Assembly: GCF_006438915.1 (NCBI RefSeq)
Contig: NZ_RCZE01000006.1
Span: 124,001-188,000, forward strand
DNA from: Pseudomonas arsenicoxydans
GTDB taxonomy: Bacteria; Pseudomonadota; Gammaproteobacteria; Pseudomonadales; Pseudomonadaceae
Reading direction: 5' to 3'
Length of the DNA stretch: 64,000 nt
Both the position numbers and the translations under genes were made by a program. The notes under the pieces were generated by a model. That model saw only the letters and a list, made by a program, of their open reading frames with translations, ran no database searches and was not told the origin of the DNA. Within the stretch, counting starts at the first letter, position 1. Every line of letters begins with the position of its first letter. Below, one piece after another: positions 23,587 through 32,167 of the stretch.

Positions 23587-24360
23587 TTAGCGGTTGCTGG
23601 ACATGAATTGTTTGCAGCGTGCCGAAAGCGGGTTTTCAAACACCTGCTGTGGCGATCCTTGTTCTTCTATCAGGCCCTGGTGGAGGAACACCACTTCGCT
23701 GGAAACCTGACGGGCAAAGCCCATTTCATGGGTCACCAGTAGCATGGTGCGGCCTTCTTCAGCCAAGGCGCGGATGACATTAAGTACTTCCTGGACCATT
23801 TCCGGGTCAAGTGCGGAAGTTGGCTCGTCGAACAGGATCACCTTGGGTTGCATCGCCAGCGTGCGGGCGATGGCCGCGCGTTGTTGCTGGCCGCCGGACA
23901 GTTGCGCCGGGTAGGCGTGGCGCTTGTCGGCGATGCCGACCTTGGCCAGCAAGGCTTCGGCGACTTCGATGGCTTCGGCTTTGCTTTGACCGAGCACGCG
24001 ACGCGGCGCTTCGATGATGTTGTCGAGCACGCTCATGTGCGGCCAGAGATTAAAGTTTTGAAACACAAAACCAATCTCGCTGCGCAGGCGGTTGATCTGC
24101 TTGCCGTCGGCAGCGACCAGTTCGCCGTTCTTGGCGGCTTTGAGTTTGAGTTCTTCGCCGGCCACCAGGATCTGGCCCTGGTGCGGGTTTTCCAGCAGGT
24201 TGATGCAACGAAGGAACGTGGACTTGCCGGAACCGGAAGAACCCAGGATCGAGATCACGTCGCCGTCGCGGGCGGTCAGCGAGATGCCTTTGAGCACCTC
24301 AAGCTGTCCGTAGCGTTTGTGCAAGTTGCGGATTTCAAGCGCGGGCGTGGCCTCAGCCAT
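23587..24360 (-). CDS. Amino-acid ABC transporter ATPase (HisP type)
   Basis: A 257-residue ATPase: Walker A GSSGSGKST, Q-loop FVFQNFNLWPHM, signature LSGGQQQRAAIART, Walker B VILFDEPTSALDP and H-loop LVTHEMGFA. First gene of the operon ATPase-binding protein-permeases-methyltransferase. The nearly 560 bases to the divergent GABA permease must carry its promoter; I could not fix one. Confidence 0.95.
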   Translation of the reverse strand: MAEATPALEIRNLHKRYGQLEVLKGISLTARDGDVISILGSSGSGKSTFLRCINLLENPHQGQILVAGEELKLKAAKNGELVAADGKQINRLRSEIGFVFQNFNLWPHMSVLDNIIEAPRRVLGQSKAEAIEVAEALLAKVGIADKRHAYPAQLSGGQQQRAAIARTLAMQPKVILFDEPTSALDPEMVQEVLNVIRALAEEGRTMLLVTHEMGFARQVSSEVVFLHQGLIEEQGSPQQVFENPLSARCKQFMSSNR

Positions 24361-24814
24361 GTGCGTTCCTCATAGTGTTTTGCTCCTGCTGTTGGCGGCC
24401 TTCCTGGCGAGGCGGCCAAGCTAGCATAGCGTTTGAATGGCAGCCAACAGCGCTGCGGGCGGTAAGCGGACATGACGTAGCAGGTTGTCGCATCGCTACA
24501 GCAGACTGTCGCGCTGCTATCAACCGAACAGCCGTTTGACCTTGCTTTCACATACAAAGCAGCCGCGGGAGTCGCGTAAAAAAGGGCGCGATGTTGCCAG
24601 CTTTGGCGGGGTGTTGGAAGCGCTAACCGGCCGAACGTTCCTGATCTGCACTTTTATTGTGCGTCGAGCATTTTCCGGGTGTGTTTCCGGTGCGCGAATT
24701 CGTTATTAAGTGAGTCGCAGGGTAACGCTTTGGCAAAGTGCCATTACTTTCAATGACTTGCGAAGACTGTCCGGTCTGGATGCGATCGCCGTGGTAGACG
24801 GCTTTGAAACATTT
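24361..24814. other. Long divergent intergenic region
   Basis: Between the ABC ATPase start and the GABA permease promoter. No gene is supported. It holds the perfect inverted repeat GGCA-AAG-TGCC at 24733-24743, about 70 bases upstream of the sigma-54 type promoter, a possible activator or repressor site, and a short AT-rich stretch around 24645-24710. Confidence 0.4.
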
Positions 24815-24830
24815 TGGCGCAATTATTGCG
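24815..24830 (+). promoter_or_regulatory. Sigma-54 type -24/-12 promoter of the GABA permease
   Basis: TGGCGC-N5-TTGCG with exact GG-N10-GC spacing, against the known consensus TGGCAC-N5-TTGCA. It lies about 95 bases upstream of the ATG, in the right orientation. An RpoN-dependent amine permease would fit nitrogen control. Confidence 0.6.
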
Positions 24831-24923
24831 TACAGAATCCAGAACGCCCCGTTGGTTTCTTTTTACGAGAAAGAATTCAAAGCGGGATGCACGCATTCGC
24901 TTTTCCTTACAAAGGTAGTTTCA

Positions 24924-26315
24924 ATGAGCAGTACCCCAAGCTCCAATGGCCTCGAACAGGGGCTCAAACCGCGTCATGTGACCATGCTGTCGATTGCCGG
25001 GGTAATCGGCGCCGGCTTGTTCGTAGGCTCGGGTCACGCCATCGCCGCCGCAGGCCCGGCCGTGCTGCTGGCTTACGCCGCCGCCGGCATGCTGGTTGTG
25101 CTGGTGATGCGCATGCTCGGTGAAATGGCTGTTGCCTCGCCGGACACTGGCTCCTTCTCGACGTATGCCGATCGCGCGATCGGTCACTGGGCCGGTTTCA
25201 CCATCGGCTGGTTGTACTGGTGGTTCTGGGTATTGGTTATCCCGCTGGAAGCCAACGCCGCCGCGACCATCCTGCACGCCTGGTTCCCGAACGTGGCGAT
25301 CTGGGCTTTCACACTGATCATCACCCTGCTGCTGACGGTGACTAACCTGTTCAGCGTAAAAAACTACGGTGAATTTGAATTCTGGTTCGCCTTGGTCAAG
25401 GTCGTGGCGATCATCGGTTTCATCGCTCTCGGCGTTCTGGCGATCTTCGGCTTCCTGCCAAGCAGCCAGGTCAGCGGCGTTTCGCACCTGTTCGACACCC
25501 AGGGCTTCCTGCCAAACGGCATGGGCGCGGTATTGGGCGCGATCCTGACCACCATGTTCTCTTTCATGGGCACCGAGATCGTGACCATCGCGGCCGCGGA
25601 ATCCAAGAACCCAGGCCAGCAAATCTCCAAGGCCACCAATTCGGTGATCTGGCGGATCGGCTTGTTCTACCTCGTATCGATTTTCATCGTTGTGGCCCTG
25701 GTGCCATGGAACGACCCGATCCTGGCCAGCGTTGGTTCGTACCAGACTGTGCTTGAGCGCATGGGCATCCCGAATGCCAAGCTGATCGTCGACATCGTGG
25801 TTCTGGTTGCTGTGACCAGTTGCCTGAACTCGGCGCTGTACACCGCCTCGCGCATGATGTTCTCCCTGGGCAAACGTGGTGATGCACCGGCCGTTTCCCA
25901 GCGCACCAACAAGAGCGGCACCCCGTACTGGGCCGTCATGCTGTCCACCGGCGCTGCGTTCCTTGCGGTATTCGCCAACTACGTGGCCCCGGCTGCCGTG
26001 TTCGAATTCCTGCTGGCCAGCTCCGGCGCCATCGCACTGCTGGTGTACCTGGTGATCGCCATTTCGCAACTGCGCATGCGCAAACAGCGCATGGCTCGCG
26101 GTGAAAAAATCGCCTTCAGCATGTGGCTGTTCCCGGGCCTGACCTACGCGGTGATCATTTTCATCGTGGCGGCCCTGACCATCATGTTGTTCCAGGAAGC
26201 GCATCGCGTAGAGATTCTCGCGACCGGCCTGCTGGCGCTGTTGGTAGTCGCGGCAGGCGTGCTGGTGGCTCGCCGTCGTCAGAATGAGAAGCTGAGCGCA
26301 GCCTTGGCGCGCTGA
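24924..26315 (+). CDS. gabP: GABA permease, AAT family
   Basis: A 463-residue transporter with about twelve hydrophobic segments. Start MSSTPSSNGLEQGLKPRHVT with RBS AAAGG; the 40 codons upstream are spurious. The N-terminus HVTMLSIAGVIGAGLFVGSG and the segments RMLGEMAVASPDTGSFSTYAD, GWLYWWFWVLVIPLEANAAA and CLNSALYTASRMMFSLGKRG match E. coli GabP closely as I remember it. It imports 4-aminobutyrate by proton symport. Other AAT amino-acid substrates cannot be excluded. Followed by a strong terminator. Confidence 0.88.
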   Translation: MSSTPSSNGLEQGLKPRHVTMLSIAGVIGAGLFVGSGHAIAAAGPAVLLAYAAAGMLVVLVMRMLGEMAVASPDTGSFSTYADRAIGHWAGFTIGWLYWWFWVLVIPLEANAAATILHAWFPNVAIWAFTLIITLLLTVTNLFSVKNYGEFEFWFALVKVVAIIGFIALGVLAIFGFLPSSQVSGVSHLFDTQGFLPNGMGAVLGAILTTMFSFMGTEIVTIAAAESKNPGQQISKATNSVIWRIGLFYLVSIFIVVALVPWNDPILASVGSYQTVLERMGIPNAKLIVDIVVLVAVTSCLNSALYTASRMMFSLGKRGDAPAVSQRTNKSGTPYWAVMLSTGAAFLAVFANYVAPAAVFEFLLASSGAIALLVYLVIAISQLRMRKQRMARGEKIAFSMWLFPGLTYAVIIFIVAALTIMLFQEAHRVEILATGLLALLVVAAGVLVARRRQNEKLSAALAR

Positions 26316-26351
26316 GGGTTTTGATCCAAGGCAATTGTTGTTGATCCCTAC

Positions 26352-26391
26352 AAAAACGGCCGCTGTCAGTGATGACAAGCGGCCGTTTTTG
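26352..26391 (+). terminator. Terminator after gabP (copy 1 of a duplicated hairpin)
   Basis: AAAAACGGCCGCT-N12-AGCGGCCGTTTTTG, a 13-base stem with A/T flanks, active in both directions. A copy with a single base change in the loop lies at 27174-27213. The two copies bracket the vapBC module. Confidence 0.85.
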
Positions 26392-26411
26392 TTTCGTGGG
26401 TGGTGTTCGAT

Positions 26412-26819
26412 TCAAGCGGGGTGAACCCAGTCTTCTACACGCAGTCCTGGGACCCGTTCGAACTCGCGCAGGTTGTTCGTTACAACAATGAGCCCGCGTG
26501 AACGAGCATGTCCCGCAATCATGTAGTCATACGGGCCAATGGGTGTTCCCGCCCTTGCCAACTCTGACCGAATCATTCCAGTGTGTGCGGCCGCGTCATT
26601 GTCGAAAGGCAAGACCTCAAGACGCGCTGCGAAGCTCTCGACCACCGCCAGATTCTTTTCGGGAGCCGCAGATTTTTCGGCACCGTAAATCAATTCCATC
26701 AGCGTGACTGCACTGATGCACAACTGCCCGTCGTGAAGGTTGAAAGCTTCTCTTACGATTTGCGGTTTGTTTTTGATGGTGAAGATGCAGATGTTGGTAT
26801 CGAGCATGAACTTGATCAT
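26412..26819 (-). CDS. vapC: VapC-type PIN ribonuclease toxin
   Basis: A 135-residue PIN-domain protein. Acidic residues of the active site are seen in MIKFMLDTNICIF (Asp7), AVTLMELIYG (Glu42) and GPYDYMIAGHA (Asp98); the fourth position reads TNNLREFERVPGL. VapC toxins cleave RNA, often initiator tRNA. The ATG overlaps the stop of the antitoxin gene by ATGA. The stop codon lies about 20 bases from the gabP terminator, convergent with gabP. Confidence 0.92.
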   Translation of the reverse strand: MIKFMLDTNICIFTIKNKPQIVREAFNLHDGQLCISAVTLMELIYGAEKSAAPEKNLAVVESFAARLEVLPFDNDAAAHTGMIRSELARAGTPIGPYDYMIAGHARSRGLIVVTNNLREFERVPGLRVEDWVHPA

Positions 26820-27049
26820 CAGAACGACTCACGCTCCTGCTCGGAGGGTTGGTCGCGGTCAGTCATAAAGTCTGCGCTTACGCCATCTCCATCGAACCAG
26901 CTATCCCAGGTTTCGTCCGCCGGGGTGATGATGCGAGCCCTGCCGATGGCGACCACGTTGACTCGTTTCACATCGCTTGGCATGGCGACAGCTTTCGGAA
27001 GCCGGACAGCCTGGCTTCGATTACTCATGAAAAGGGTGGTCTGCTCCAT
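26819..27049 (-). CDS. vapB: VapB-type antitoxin, AbrB/MazE-like DNA-binding domain
   Basis: A 76-residue antitoxin from MEQTTLFMSNRSQAVRLPKA, with RBS GGAGG close upstream; the open frame upstream lacks a better start. The N-terminal swapped-hairpin segment NRSQAVRLPKAV and the C-terminal acidic WDSWFDGDGVSADFM that would wrap around the toxin are typical. It likely represses its own operon. Confidence 0.9.
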   Translation of the reverse strand: MEQTTLFMSNRSQAVRLPKAVAMPSDVKRVNVVAIGRARIITPADETWDSWFDGDGVSADFMTDRDQPSEQERESF

Positions 27050-27173
27050 TTTGGCCTCCGGCTTTTTTGGGTGTGTTGTGAGTCCAAAGAATAGATTTAA
27101 AGAAGGATATGTCAATGGGATATACGTTCCCGCTGACGAGAGGTAGCGGGCGATCTTTTGGAATGGTTTCCAT

Positions 27174-27213
27174 AAAAAACGGCCGCTGTCAGTGATGACG
27201 AGCGGCCGTTTTT
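27174..27213 (-). terminator. Terminator copy 2, downstream of the 27232-28107 genes
   Basis: The same hairpin as at 26352-26391, one base different in the loop, starting about 20 bases after the stop at 27232 in the minus direction. It works as terminator for the paralogous pair, and its twin may be the original junction partner before the vapBC insertion. Confidence 0.85.
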
Positions 27214-27231
27214 GGTTTCTGCCAAAGGCGT

Positions 27232-27684
27232 TTACTCGCTCTTTTCTTCCTGCGCATCCAGCGCCTGACGATAGCTGTCCAGCGCATCGCCGAAATCAGT
27301 GATGAACTGCGGATCGGTCAGCCAGGCTTGAGCCGTTTCCCGGTCCATGCCATCAGCCCACATGCGGTAGTCGAGCAGCATGTCGGCGGCCAGGTGGGTG
27401 GCGGCCATGGCTTCGTTGTCGGCGTTTTCCATGTCCAGCAAGTCTGGATGGTCGCTGATGATGCCGGCGAGGTCCGACAGCAGGACCTGAAGCATGTCGC
27501 TGCGGCTGGTGGCTTCGGCGTCGCGCATCTTGCTGAACATCGCCAGGGTGTATTCCGGGATCGGCTCGCCGATTTCGTCCAGGTCATCGTCCAGCGCGGC
27601 AGGTTTGCGGCCGTGGATGTTGATTTGCTTGGCTTTGGCCTTTGCGCGCTTGGCGCGTTTTTGTTGCTTGTTCAGGGATGCCAT
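27232..27684 (-). CDS. Conserved small protein with basic N-terminus (paralogue A)
   Basis: A 150-residue protein. It opens MASLNKQQKRAKRAKAKAKQ, a strongly basic helix, then becomes acidic (LDDDLDEIGEPIPEYT), with the core AMFSKMRDAEATSRSDMLQVLLSDLAG and a C-terminal WLTDPQFITDFGDALDSYRQ. It is paralogous to the gene immediately upstream and probably arose by tandem duplication. Such pairs sit at this spot in other Pseudomonas as far as I recall. Function unknown; the basic helix could bind nucleic acid. Confidence 0.85.
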   Translation of the reverse strand: MASLNKQQKRAKRAKAKAKQINIHGRKPAALDDDLDEIGEPIPEYTLAMFSKMRDAEATSRSDMLQVLLSDLAGIISDHPDLLDMENADNEAMAATHLAADMLLDYRMWADGMDRETAQAWLTDPQFITDFGDALDSYRQALDAQEEKSE

Positions 27685-27690
27685 GGGAGC

Positions 27691-28107
27691 TCAGTTTGCT
27701 TTCTGTTGGGTTTGCGCGGCGATGATATCGGACGCTGCGACATAGTCAGCCTGGAAGGCTGGTGATTCGATCCACGCCAGGGCGCCGGCCTCGTCGACTT
27801 CGGTCGACCATTGGCGGTACTCGATCAGTGCGGCGAGGATGAAGTCCATCGCACCTTCTTCGCCTTCCTGCTCATAGACCAGCTCCAGTAGCGGGTCTTC
27901 CAGGAAGGCTAGGCACATCGCTTGCTGGCTGGTCTTTTCGGCGTCGATCATTTTTTTGAACAGTTCGGTCAGGTCCACCGATTCGAAGTCGATGCGATCA
28001 TCGTTCGGGTCCAGCTCGACCGGCGCGGCAGCCCCTTGGGTGCGGTTCTGCTTGGCCTTGGCTTTGGCGCGGGTGGCGCGTTTGTGCTGTTTGTTGGCGG
28101 AGGCCAT
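27691..28107 (-). CDS. Conserved small protein with basic N-terminus (paralogue B)
   Basis: A 138-residue protein sharing with its neighbour the opening MAS-x-NKQ-x-KRA-x-RAKAKAKQ, a central MIDAEKTSQQAMCLAFLED segment and a C-terminal WIESPAFQADYVAASDIIAA. Only six bases separate the two genes. Both carry the order basic helix, acidic linker, helical core. Function unknown. Confidence 0.85.
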   Translation of the reverse strand: MASANKQHKRATRAKAKAKQNRTQGAAAPVELDPNDDRIDFESVDLTELFKKMIDAEKTSQQAMCLAFLEDPLLELVYEQEGEEGAMDFILAALIEYRQWSTEVDEAGALAWIESPAFQADYVAASDIIAAQTQQKAN

Positions 28108-28137
28108 GGACGTCGTTCCGTAATGTGTTGAGAGGGC

Positions 28138-29097
28138 TCAGCTGCGCGGGACTCGCCGCCCGGGTGTATCGGGGGCCAGTTCGGCGTTTTGCAGCCAGGA
28201 CAATGCAATGGGCCATAGTGTGGCTTGGTATGCGCTGCGAAAAAAGGCGAAATGTCCGACTTCTTCTTTGCCGATGTCTTCGGGGGCGATTCGCAGATGG
28301 GTGCGAGTGCTGTGGGTGAAGTAGCCGAGCAGGCGTTCGATGGCTGAAATCGTGCCGTAAGGATCGTCGCTGATGCTGATCGCGAGGATGTTTGCGCTGA
28401 CGCGTTCGAAGGGTAACCGACCGGTTCCGCGATGCAGGCGTCGACCGCTGGGTCGTGTTTCAAAGCGGTCTGTAGGCGTGCTCCAGTCGCGAACCACGCC
28501 GGCCGGCGTGTCTTCGAGCCAGCCGAGGCGTTTACCGGGGAAGTAGCCGTGGAACATCGTCATCAACGGCATCACCACGTGCCACTTGCCGAACATCCGC
28601 CAGCGATTGGCGGGGGCATAGTCGCGCCAGTAAGCGAATTGCGCGCCGACGGTCACCATCCGTCGAATGACATGCCCGGACGCTCCCAGGCCCGCTGCAC
28701 AGCCGCCAAAGCTGTGGCCGACGACATCAATGGGCTGACCGGGGAATTCCCGCTGAGCGCGCTTGAGCATCGCCTCAAAGTCCAGCGCGCCCCAGTCGGT
28801 CCACGAGGCGTCGAGGTCTTTGAGCGAGGTGGGCCGTGATTCGCCGATGCCCCGGTAATCGTAGGTGATGACGTCGAACCCGTTGGCGAACAGGTAATCG
28901 GCAAAGCGCGAGTAATGGCGGCAGCGCACGGAGGTGGCGGCGTTGATGATCACGACGGGGCGGGCCGGGTTTTGCGGGGTGTGCTGCCAGGTGAAGCCAC
29001 CGAGGATGAAGCCGTCTGCGGCGGTCTCCTTGAAGGGGGTGCCGGGTGGGGCGGCAGGCAGCATTTCAGGCTGGGGCTTTGGGGATGATTGAGTCAT
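28138..29097 (-). CDS. Alpha/beta hydrolase
   Basis: A 319-residue hydrolase-fold protein. The oxyanion/strand segment PVVIINAATSVRCRHYSRFADYL precedes YDYRGIGESRP; the nucleophile elbow is GHSFGGCAAG (Ser in GHSFGG); the likely catalytic His is in GHFAFFRSAYQATLWP near residue 290. No signal peptide. Known relatives are annotated only as esterase/lipase-like hydrolases. It lies just upstream of the paralogous pair, 30 bases apart. Confidence 0.88.
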   Translation of the reverse strand: MTQSSPKPQPEMLPAAPPGTPFKETAADGFILGGFTWQHTPQNPARPVVIINAATSVRCRHYSRFADYLFANGFDVITYDYRGIGESRPTSLKDLDASWTDWGALDFEAMLKRAQREFPGQPIDVVGHSFGGCAAGLGASGHVIRRMVTVGAQFAYWRDYAPANRWRMFGKWHVVMPLMTMFHGYFPGKRLGWLEDTPAGVVRDWSTPTDRFETRPSGRRLHRGTGRLPFERVSANILAISISDDPYGTISAIERLLGYFTHSTRTHLRIAPEDIGKEEVGHFAFFRSAYQATLWPIALSWLQNAELAPDTPGRRVPRS

Positions 29098-29165
29098 TGA
29101 CGCTCCGTTGCTGACCAGGCCCGTTTTGAGTCAGGAAGTTTATCTAGGGTTTGACTAAAGCTTGC

Positions 29166-30848
29166 CTACGGAGCGACCTCATAGTAGCGCTTCAGGACCC
29201 ACCGGCCTTTGTGTAAACCCCCTGATTTTTCGATGCTTTTATCGCGCGTCGACATCGAGTGCAAAAGGTTGCGGAATTTGTTCCGCTTCTGTTTTTCGTC
29301 TAAAGCATCTGAGAGTTTGTCTAGAATTAGCATGACTAGCTCAAGGCGTGTTGCGGCTCCATATTGCCTCAAATAATCGAGAATGAGATTTTTGTAGTAA
29401 GCATCGTCAAACGCTCGGTTGCGGATATAGTCACTTTGATTTCCGGTACTGCGAGCAACCTGTGCCGCCGCGTAGTAATTTGGCCTTCCCCCTTCAATCA
29501 GCTTTTGTTTGCGCAGTAACGCCGCCGCCTTTTCTGTGATGGGTTGCCTCTTCTGGACCCGGTCCAAAAGCATGATTGTGTTCAATGGAAGGTCTTGGTT
29601 TTCCAGTAGCAGTCGAGTGTAGTTCTCGTCGATTACGTGGCCATAGATTTCCAACCGAACTTTGTTCTCGCATGACTTGCTGTAGTCCGGTAGTGGAAAA
29701 TAGCGGCTGCGCTGAGACAGCGTCATGGCACAGATTCCGAACCCCATAGTGTCGATCATGTTCAGGCTGACCATCGCTTGGGTCAGCCAAGGGTTGCGGT
29801 AATGACTGGGTGTCTGCTCGCCCCGAAAATAATCTTCAGGCTCACCCTCGTAAAAGCCTCCGGCGCTCTCGAACACCAAGCGGTCAACACGTTCAGTCAC
29901 GACGATGCGTGAGCGCAGCAGGTAGTCCTGATGGGCTATGCAGTTGTGCAACGCCTCAAGGATGACGCGGGTGTCGTACTTGCTGACTTGCGTCGCTAAT
30001 AACTGGTCTTGCGGGAAAAGTTTGTAGTCGATATTGCGTATTCGATGCAGCACCTGTGTCGTCGTCAACAGGAAGGGTGGGGTGAAGTGTTCATAGGCTT
30101 GTTCTTCACCTTCAAGCCTCCACGTAATTTGGGCCAGTGTTGGAAGAAAATGACAGGCTTCTCTTTTGCCTAGTAACAAAAGTGCGGTGTGTGTCACGCC
30201 TCCCTGAATAGTCAGCTTTGCCTTATTCAGAAAGGTCGGTAGATCCCAAGTGGAAATGTCTTCTGCAAACGAGGAGTTGCGATATTTCTCTGTGAATTTC
30301 TCTCTGGCCACGCGGACTGCTTGTTCATCAAGATCATCGACTGTCGCATCTGAAACCGTTTCGGCGGACCAGTCTCGTGTATCCATCGGTTCATTCAAAA
30401 TGACCTCAAGCCTTTCCTGACGCATTTCCACCAGCGAATCATCCAGCCGCTGCCACGCTTTATCGTGTGCATAAACCGGCAATCTGGGTCGATGCCTTGG
30501 AATATGAAATACCCAAACGGATTTCCCGGTATCGCGGGTCAGAAAGCTTTCGACGAAAAAACCTTCCGAATTCAAGTTGCTGCACCGCCCTAACAGACGC
30601 AGGCGAATGTTTTCAGGTTTGTAGTCGTTAAAGTGCTGGATACCGACAATGCGCAAAGTGGCGTCTTCAACGCCAATCACCAAGTGTCCGCCGGTCATAT
30701 TGGCAATTGCGGACAGGTAACTCGCGATGTCCGCGCCTTTACGTCCAGACACAGCATGGGTGAGATTTTTGAATTCTTTCCATTCGCACGCGACGCTTTC
30801 TTTTGGATAGCTCAGGCGTAGGTAGCTTTGAAGTGCTGACTCGTTCAC
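29166..30848 (-). CDS. AlbA_2-domain ATP-binding protein (Schlafen-like, divergent AAA)
   Basis: A 560-residue protein. Residues 15-130 form an AlbA_2 domain: ESVACEWKEFKNLTHAVSG, KGADIASYLSAIANMTGGHLVIGVED. Residues 290-400 form a HATPase_c-like part: VILEALHNCIAHQDYLLRSRIVVTERVDRLVFESAGG then GFGICAMTLSQRSRYFPLP. The C-terminus (about 470-560) looks like a winged-helix region. The GTG start overlaps the TGA of the DUF1016 nuclease gene (GTGA), so the two are coupled. Role in defence or transcription is inferred. Confidence 0.88.
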   Translation of the reverse strand: MNESALQSYLRLSYPKESVACEWKEFKNLTHAVSGRKGADIASYLSAIANMTGGHLVIGVEDATLRIVGIQHFNDYKPENIRLRLLGRCSNLNSEGFFVESFLTRDTGKSVWVFHIPRHRPRLPVYAHDKAWQRLDDSLVEMRQERLEVILNEPMDTRDWSAETVSDATVDDLDEQAVRVAREKFTEKYRNSSFAEDISTWDLPTFLNKAKLTIQGGVTHTALLLLGKREACHFLPTLAQITWRLEGEEQAYEHFTPPFLLTTTQVLHRIRNIDYKLFPQDQLLATQVSKYDTRVILEALHNCIAHQDYLLRSRIVVTERVDRLVFESAGGFYEGEPEDYFRGEQTPSHYRNPWLTQAMVSLNMIDTMGFGICAMTLSQRSRYFPLPDYSKSCENKVRLEIYGHVIDENYTRLLLENQDLPLNTIMLLDRVQKRQPITEKAAALLRKQKLIEGGRPNYYAAAQVARSTGNQSDYIRNRAFDDAYYKNLILDYLRQYGAATRLELVMLILDKLSDALDEKQKRNKFRNLLHSMSTRDKSIEKSGGLHKGRWVLKRYYEVAP

Positions 30849-31903
30849 CGACTACCCCGATTACTCAAGCGATCTTCAAGTAGCGCGAGTTCCCGATCCA
30901 GCTCCGCACGAAGTTCCTCTTCACTCGGCAGCACCAGTTTGTACTTGCTGGCGAAGAGTTGCTCATTGCCCTCCAGCACGGAATAACGCACCACGGATTC
31001 ATCCTTCTGTGCGCAAAGAATGATGCCGACAGTGGGGCTATCCTCTGGTCCGCGTTTGAGGTCGTCGTACATGCGCACGTACATGTCCATCTGGCCAACA
31101 TCCTGGTGGGTCAGTTCGCCGCGTTTGAGATCGAAGATGACGAAGCATTTGAGCAGGTAGTTGTAGAACACCAGGTCGATGTAGAAGTCTTTGCTTTCGG
31201 TGCTGATGCGTTGTTGGCGGGCGATAAACGCAAAGCCCTTGCCCAGTTCAAGCAGAAACCCCTGAAGCTGATTGATCAGCGCCTGTTCGAGATCTGTTTC
31301 CTGTGTCTGACCCGCATTGGGCAAGCCAAGAAATTCCAGCATCACCGGATCCCTGATGAAGTCCCGAGGGTGGGCGTTCATTTTCTGAATGTTGGTTGCA
31401 GCCTCCTGCTTGACAGCGGGTCGGTCACGGCTTGCCAACAGGCGTTCGTAATACAAGGTATTGATCTGGCGCTCCAAAGCGCGACTGGACCAGTTCTGGA
31501 TAGCTGATTCGTTCATATACCAGTGACGGGCGTGTTCATTATCGACACGCAGTAGTCTGCGGTAGTGGGTCCAGCTCAATTCGAGACGCAATGCGTCTCG
31601 AATTGGAAACACCTGATAGAACAGTCGCATTTTTCGCAAATTGGTTTCGTCAAAGCCCTTCCCAAACTCTGCAGTCAACACCTTCGCAAGCGTCGCCAAC
31701 AATTGCTTCCCATACGCGGCCCTGTGAGCCCCTTCCTGCTCAAACTCAACAATATGCCGCCCGATCTGCCAACAGGTTTGCACTTGAGCCGTGTCGACCG
31801 CTCGTAACACCGTAAGACGTGCCTGGCGTATCAGTTCGCCGAGATTGCTTGCCAGTGAAGCAAGTTGTGGATCTTGAGTGTTATCGGGCTTGATGAGGCT
31901 CAT
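30845..31903 (-). CDS. DUF1016/YhcG-family PD-(D/E)XK nuclease
   Basis: A 352-residue protein from MSLIKPDNTQDPQLASLASN; an upstream start at 32020 is less likely. Residues 15-150 are the DUF1016 N-terminal domain (CWQIGRHIVEFEQEGAHRAAYG, then FDETNLRKMRLFYQVFP, LSWTHYRRLLRV). Residues 190-330 are the nuclease: DFYIDLVFYNYLLKCFVIFDLKRGE, where D and DLK supply the PD-(D/E)XK residues, then VGQMDMYVRMYDD. Its TGA overlaps the GTG of the AlbA_2 gene. Confidence 0.92.
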   Translation of the reverse strand: MSLIKPDNTQDPQLASLASNLGELIRQARLTVLRAVDTAQVQTCWQIGRHIVEFEQEGAHRAAYGKQLLATLAKVLTAEFGKGFDETNLRKMRLFYQVFPIRDALRLELSWTHYRRLLRVDNEHARHWYMNESAIQNWSSRALERQINTLYYERLLASRDRPAVKQEAATNIQKMNAHPRDFIRDPVMLEFLGLPNAGQTQETDLEQALINQLQGFLLELGKGFAFIARQQRISTESKDFYIDLVFYNYLLKCFVIFDLKRGELTHQDVGQMDMYVRMYDDLKRGPEDSPTVGIILCAQKDESVVRYSVLEGNEQLFASKYKLVLPSEEELRAELDRELALLEDRLSNRGSR

Positions 31904-32167
31904 GGAGTTTTCCGCAGCTGGAGAAATCAGGCGAAAGAGGATGCCAAGAGTGAATGGGCAGCGATGCAGTACGCCGCTGCTAGTCCGGAAGGAAATACCG
32001 GATACGTTTTGCAGGACCACGCCGACGGCAGAACGTAATTGTGGAATACAGGGTGTAGTCCGTTTCGCAGTGAATCCAAGATCGAATCAATCTAAAACTG
32101 GAAGGGCGTCCGGGAAATCAAAACTCAAGGGGATGAGAGGGTTCTGAGGAGCCCGGGAGTCGTCATC

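Noticed and set aside
22056..23606. 516-residue plus-strand frame opposite the ABC transporter genes
   Set aside because: Covers two well-identified genes and their gap; composition rich in His, Gln and Arg, typical of an antisense frame.
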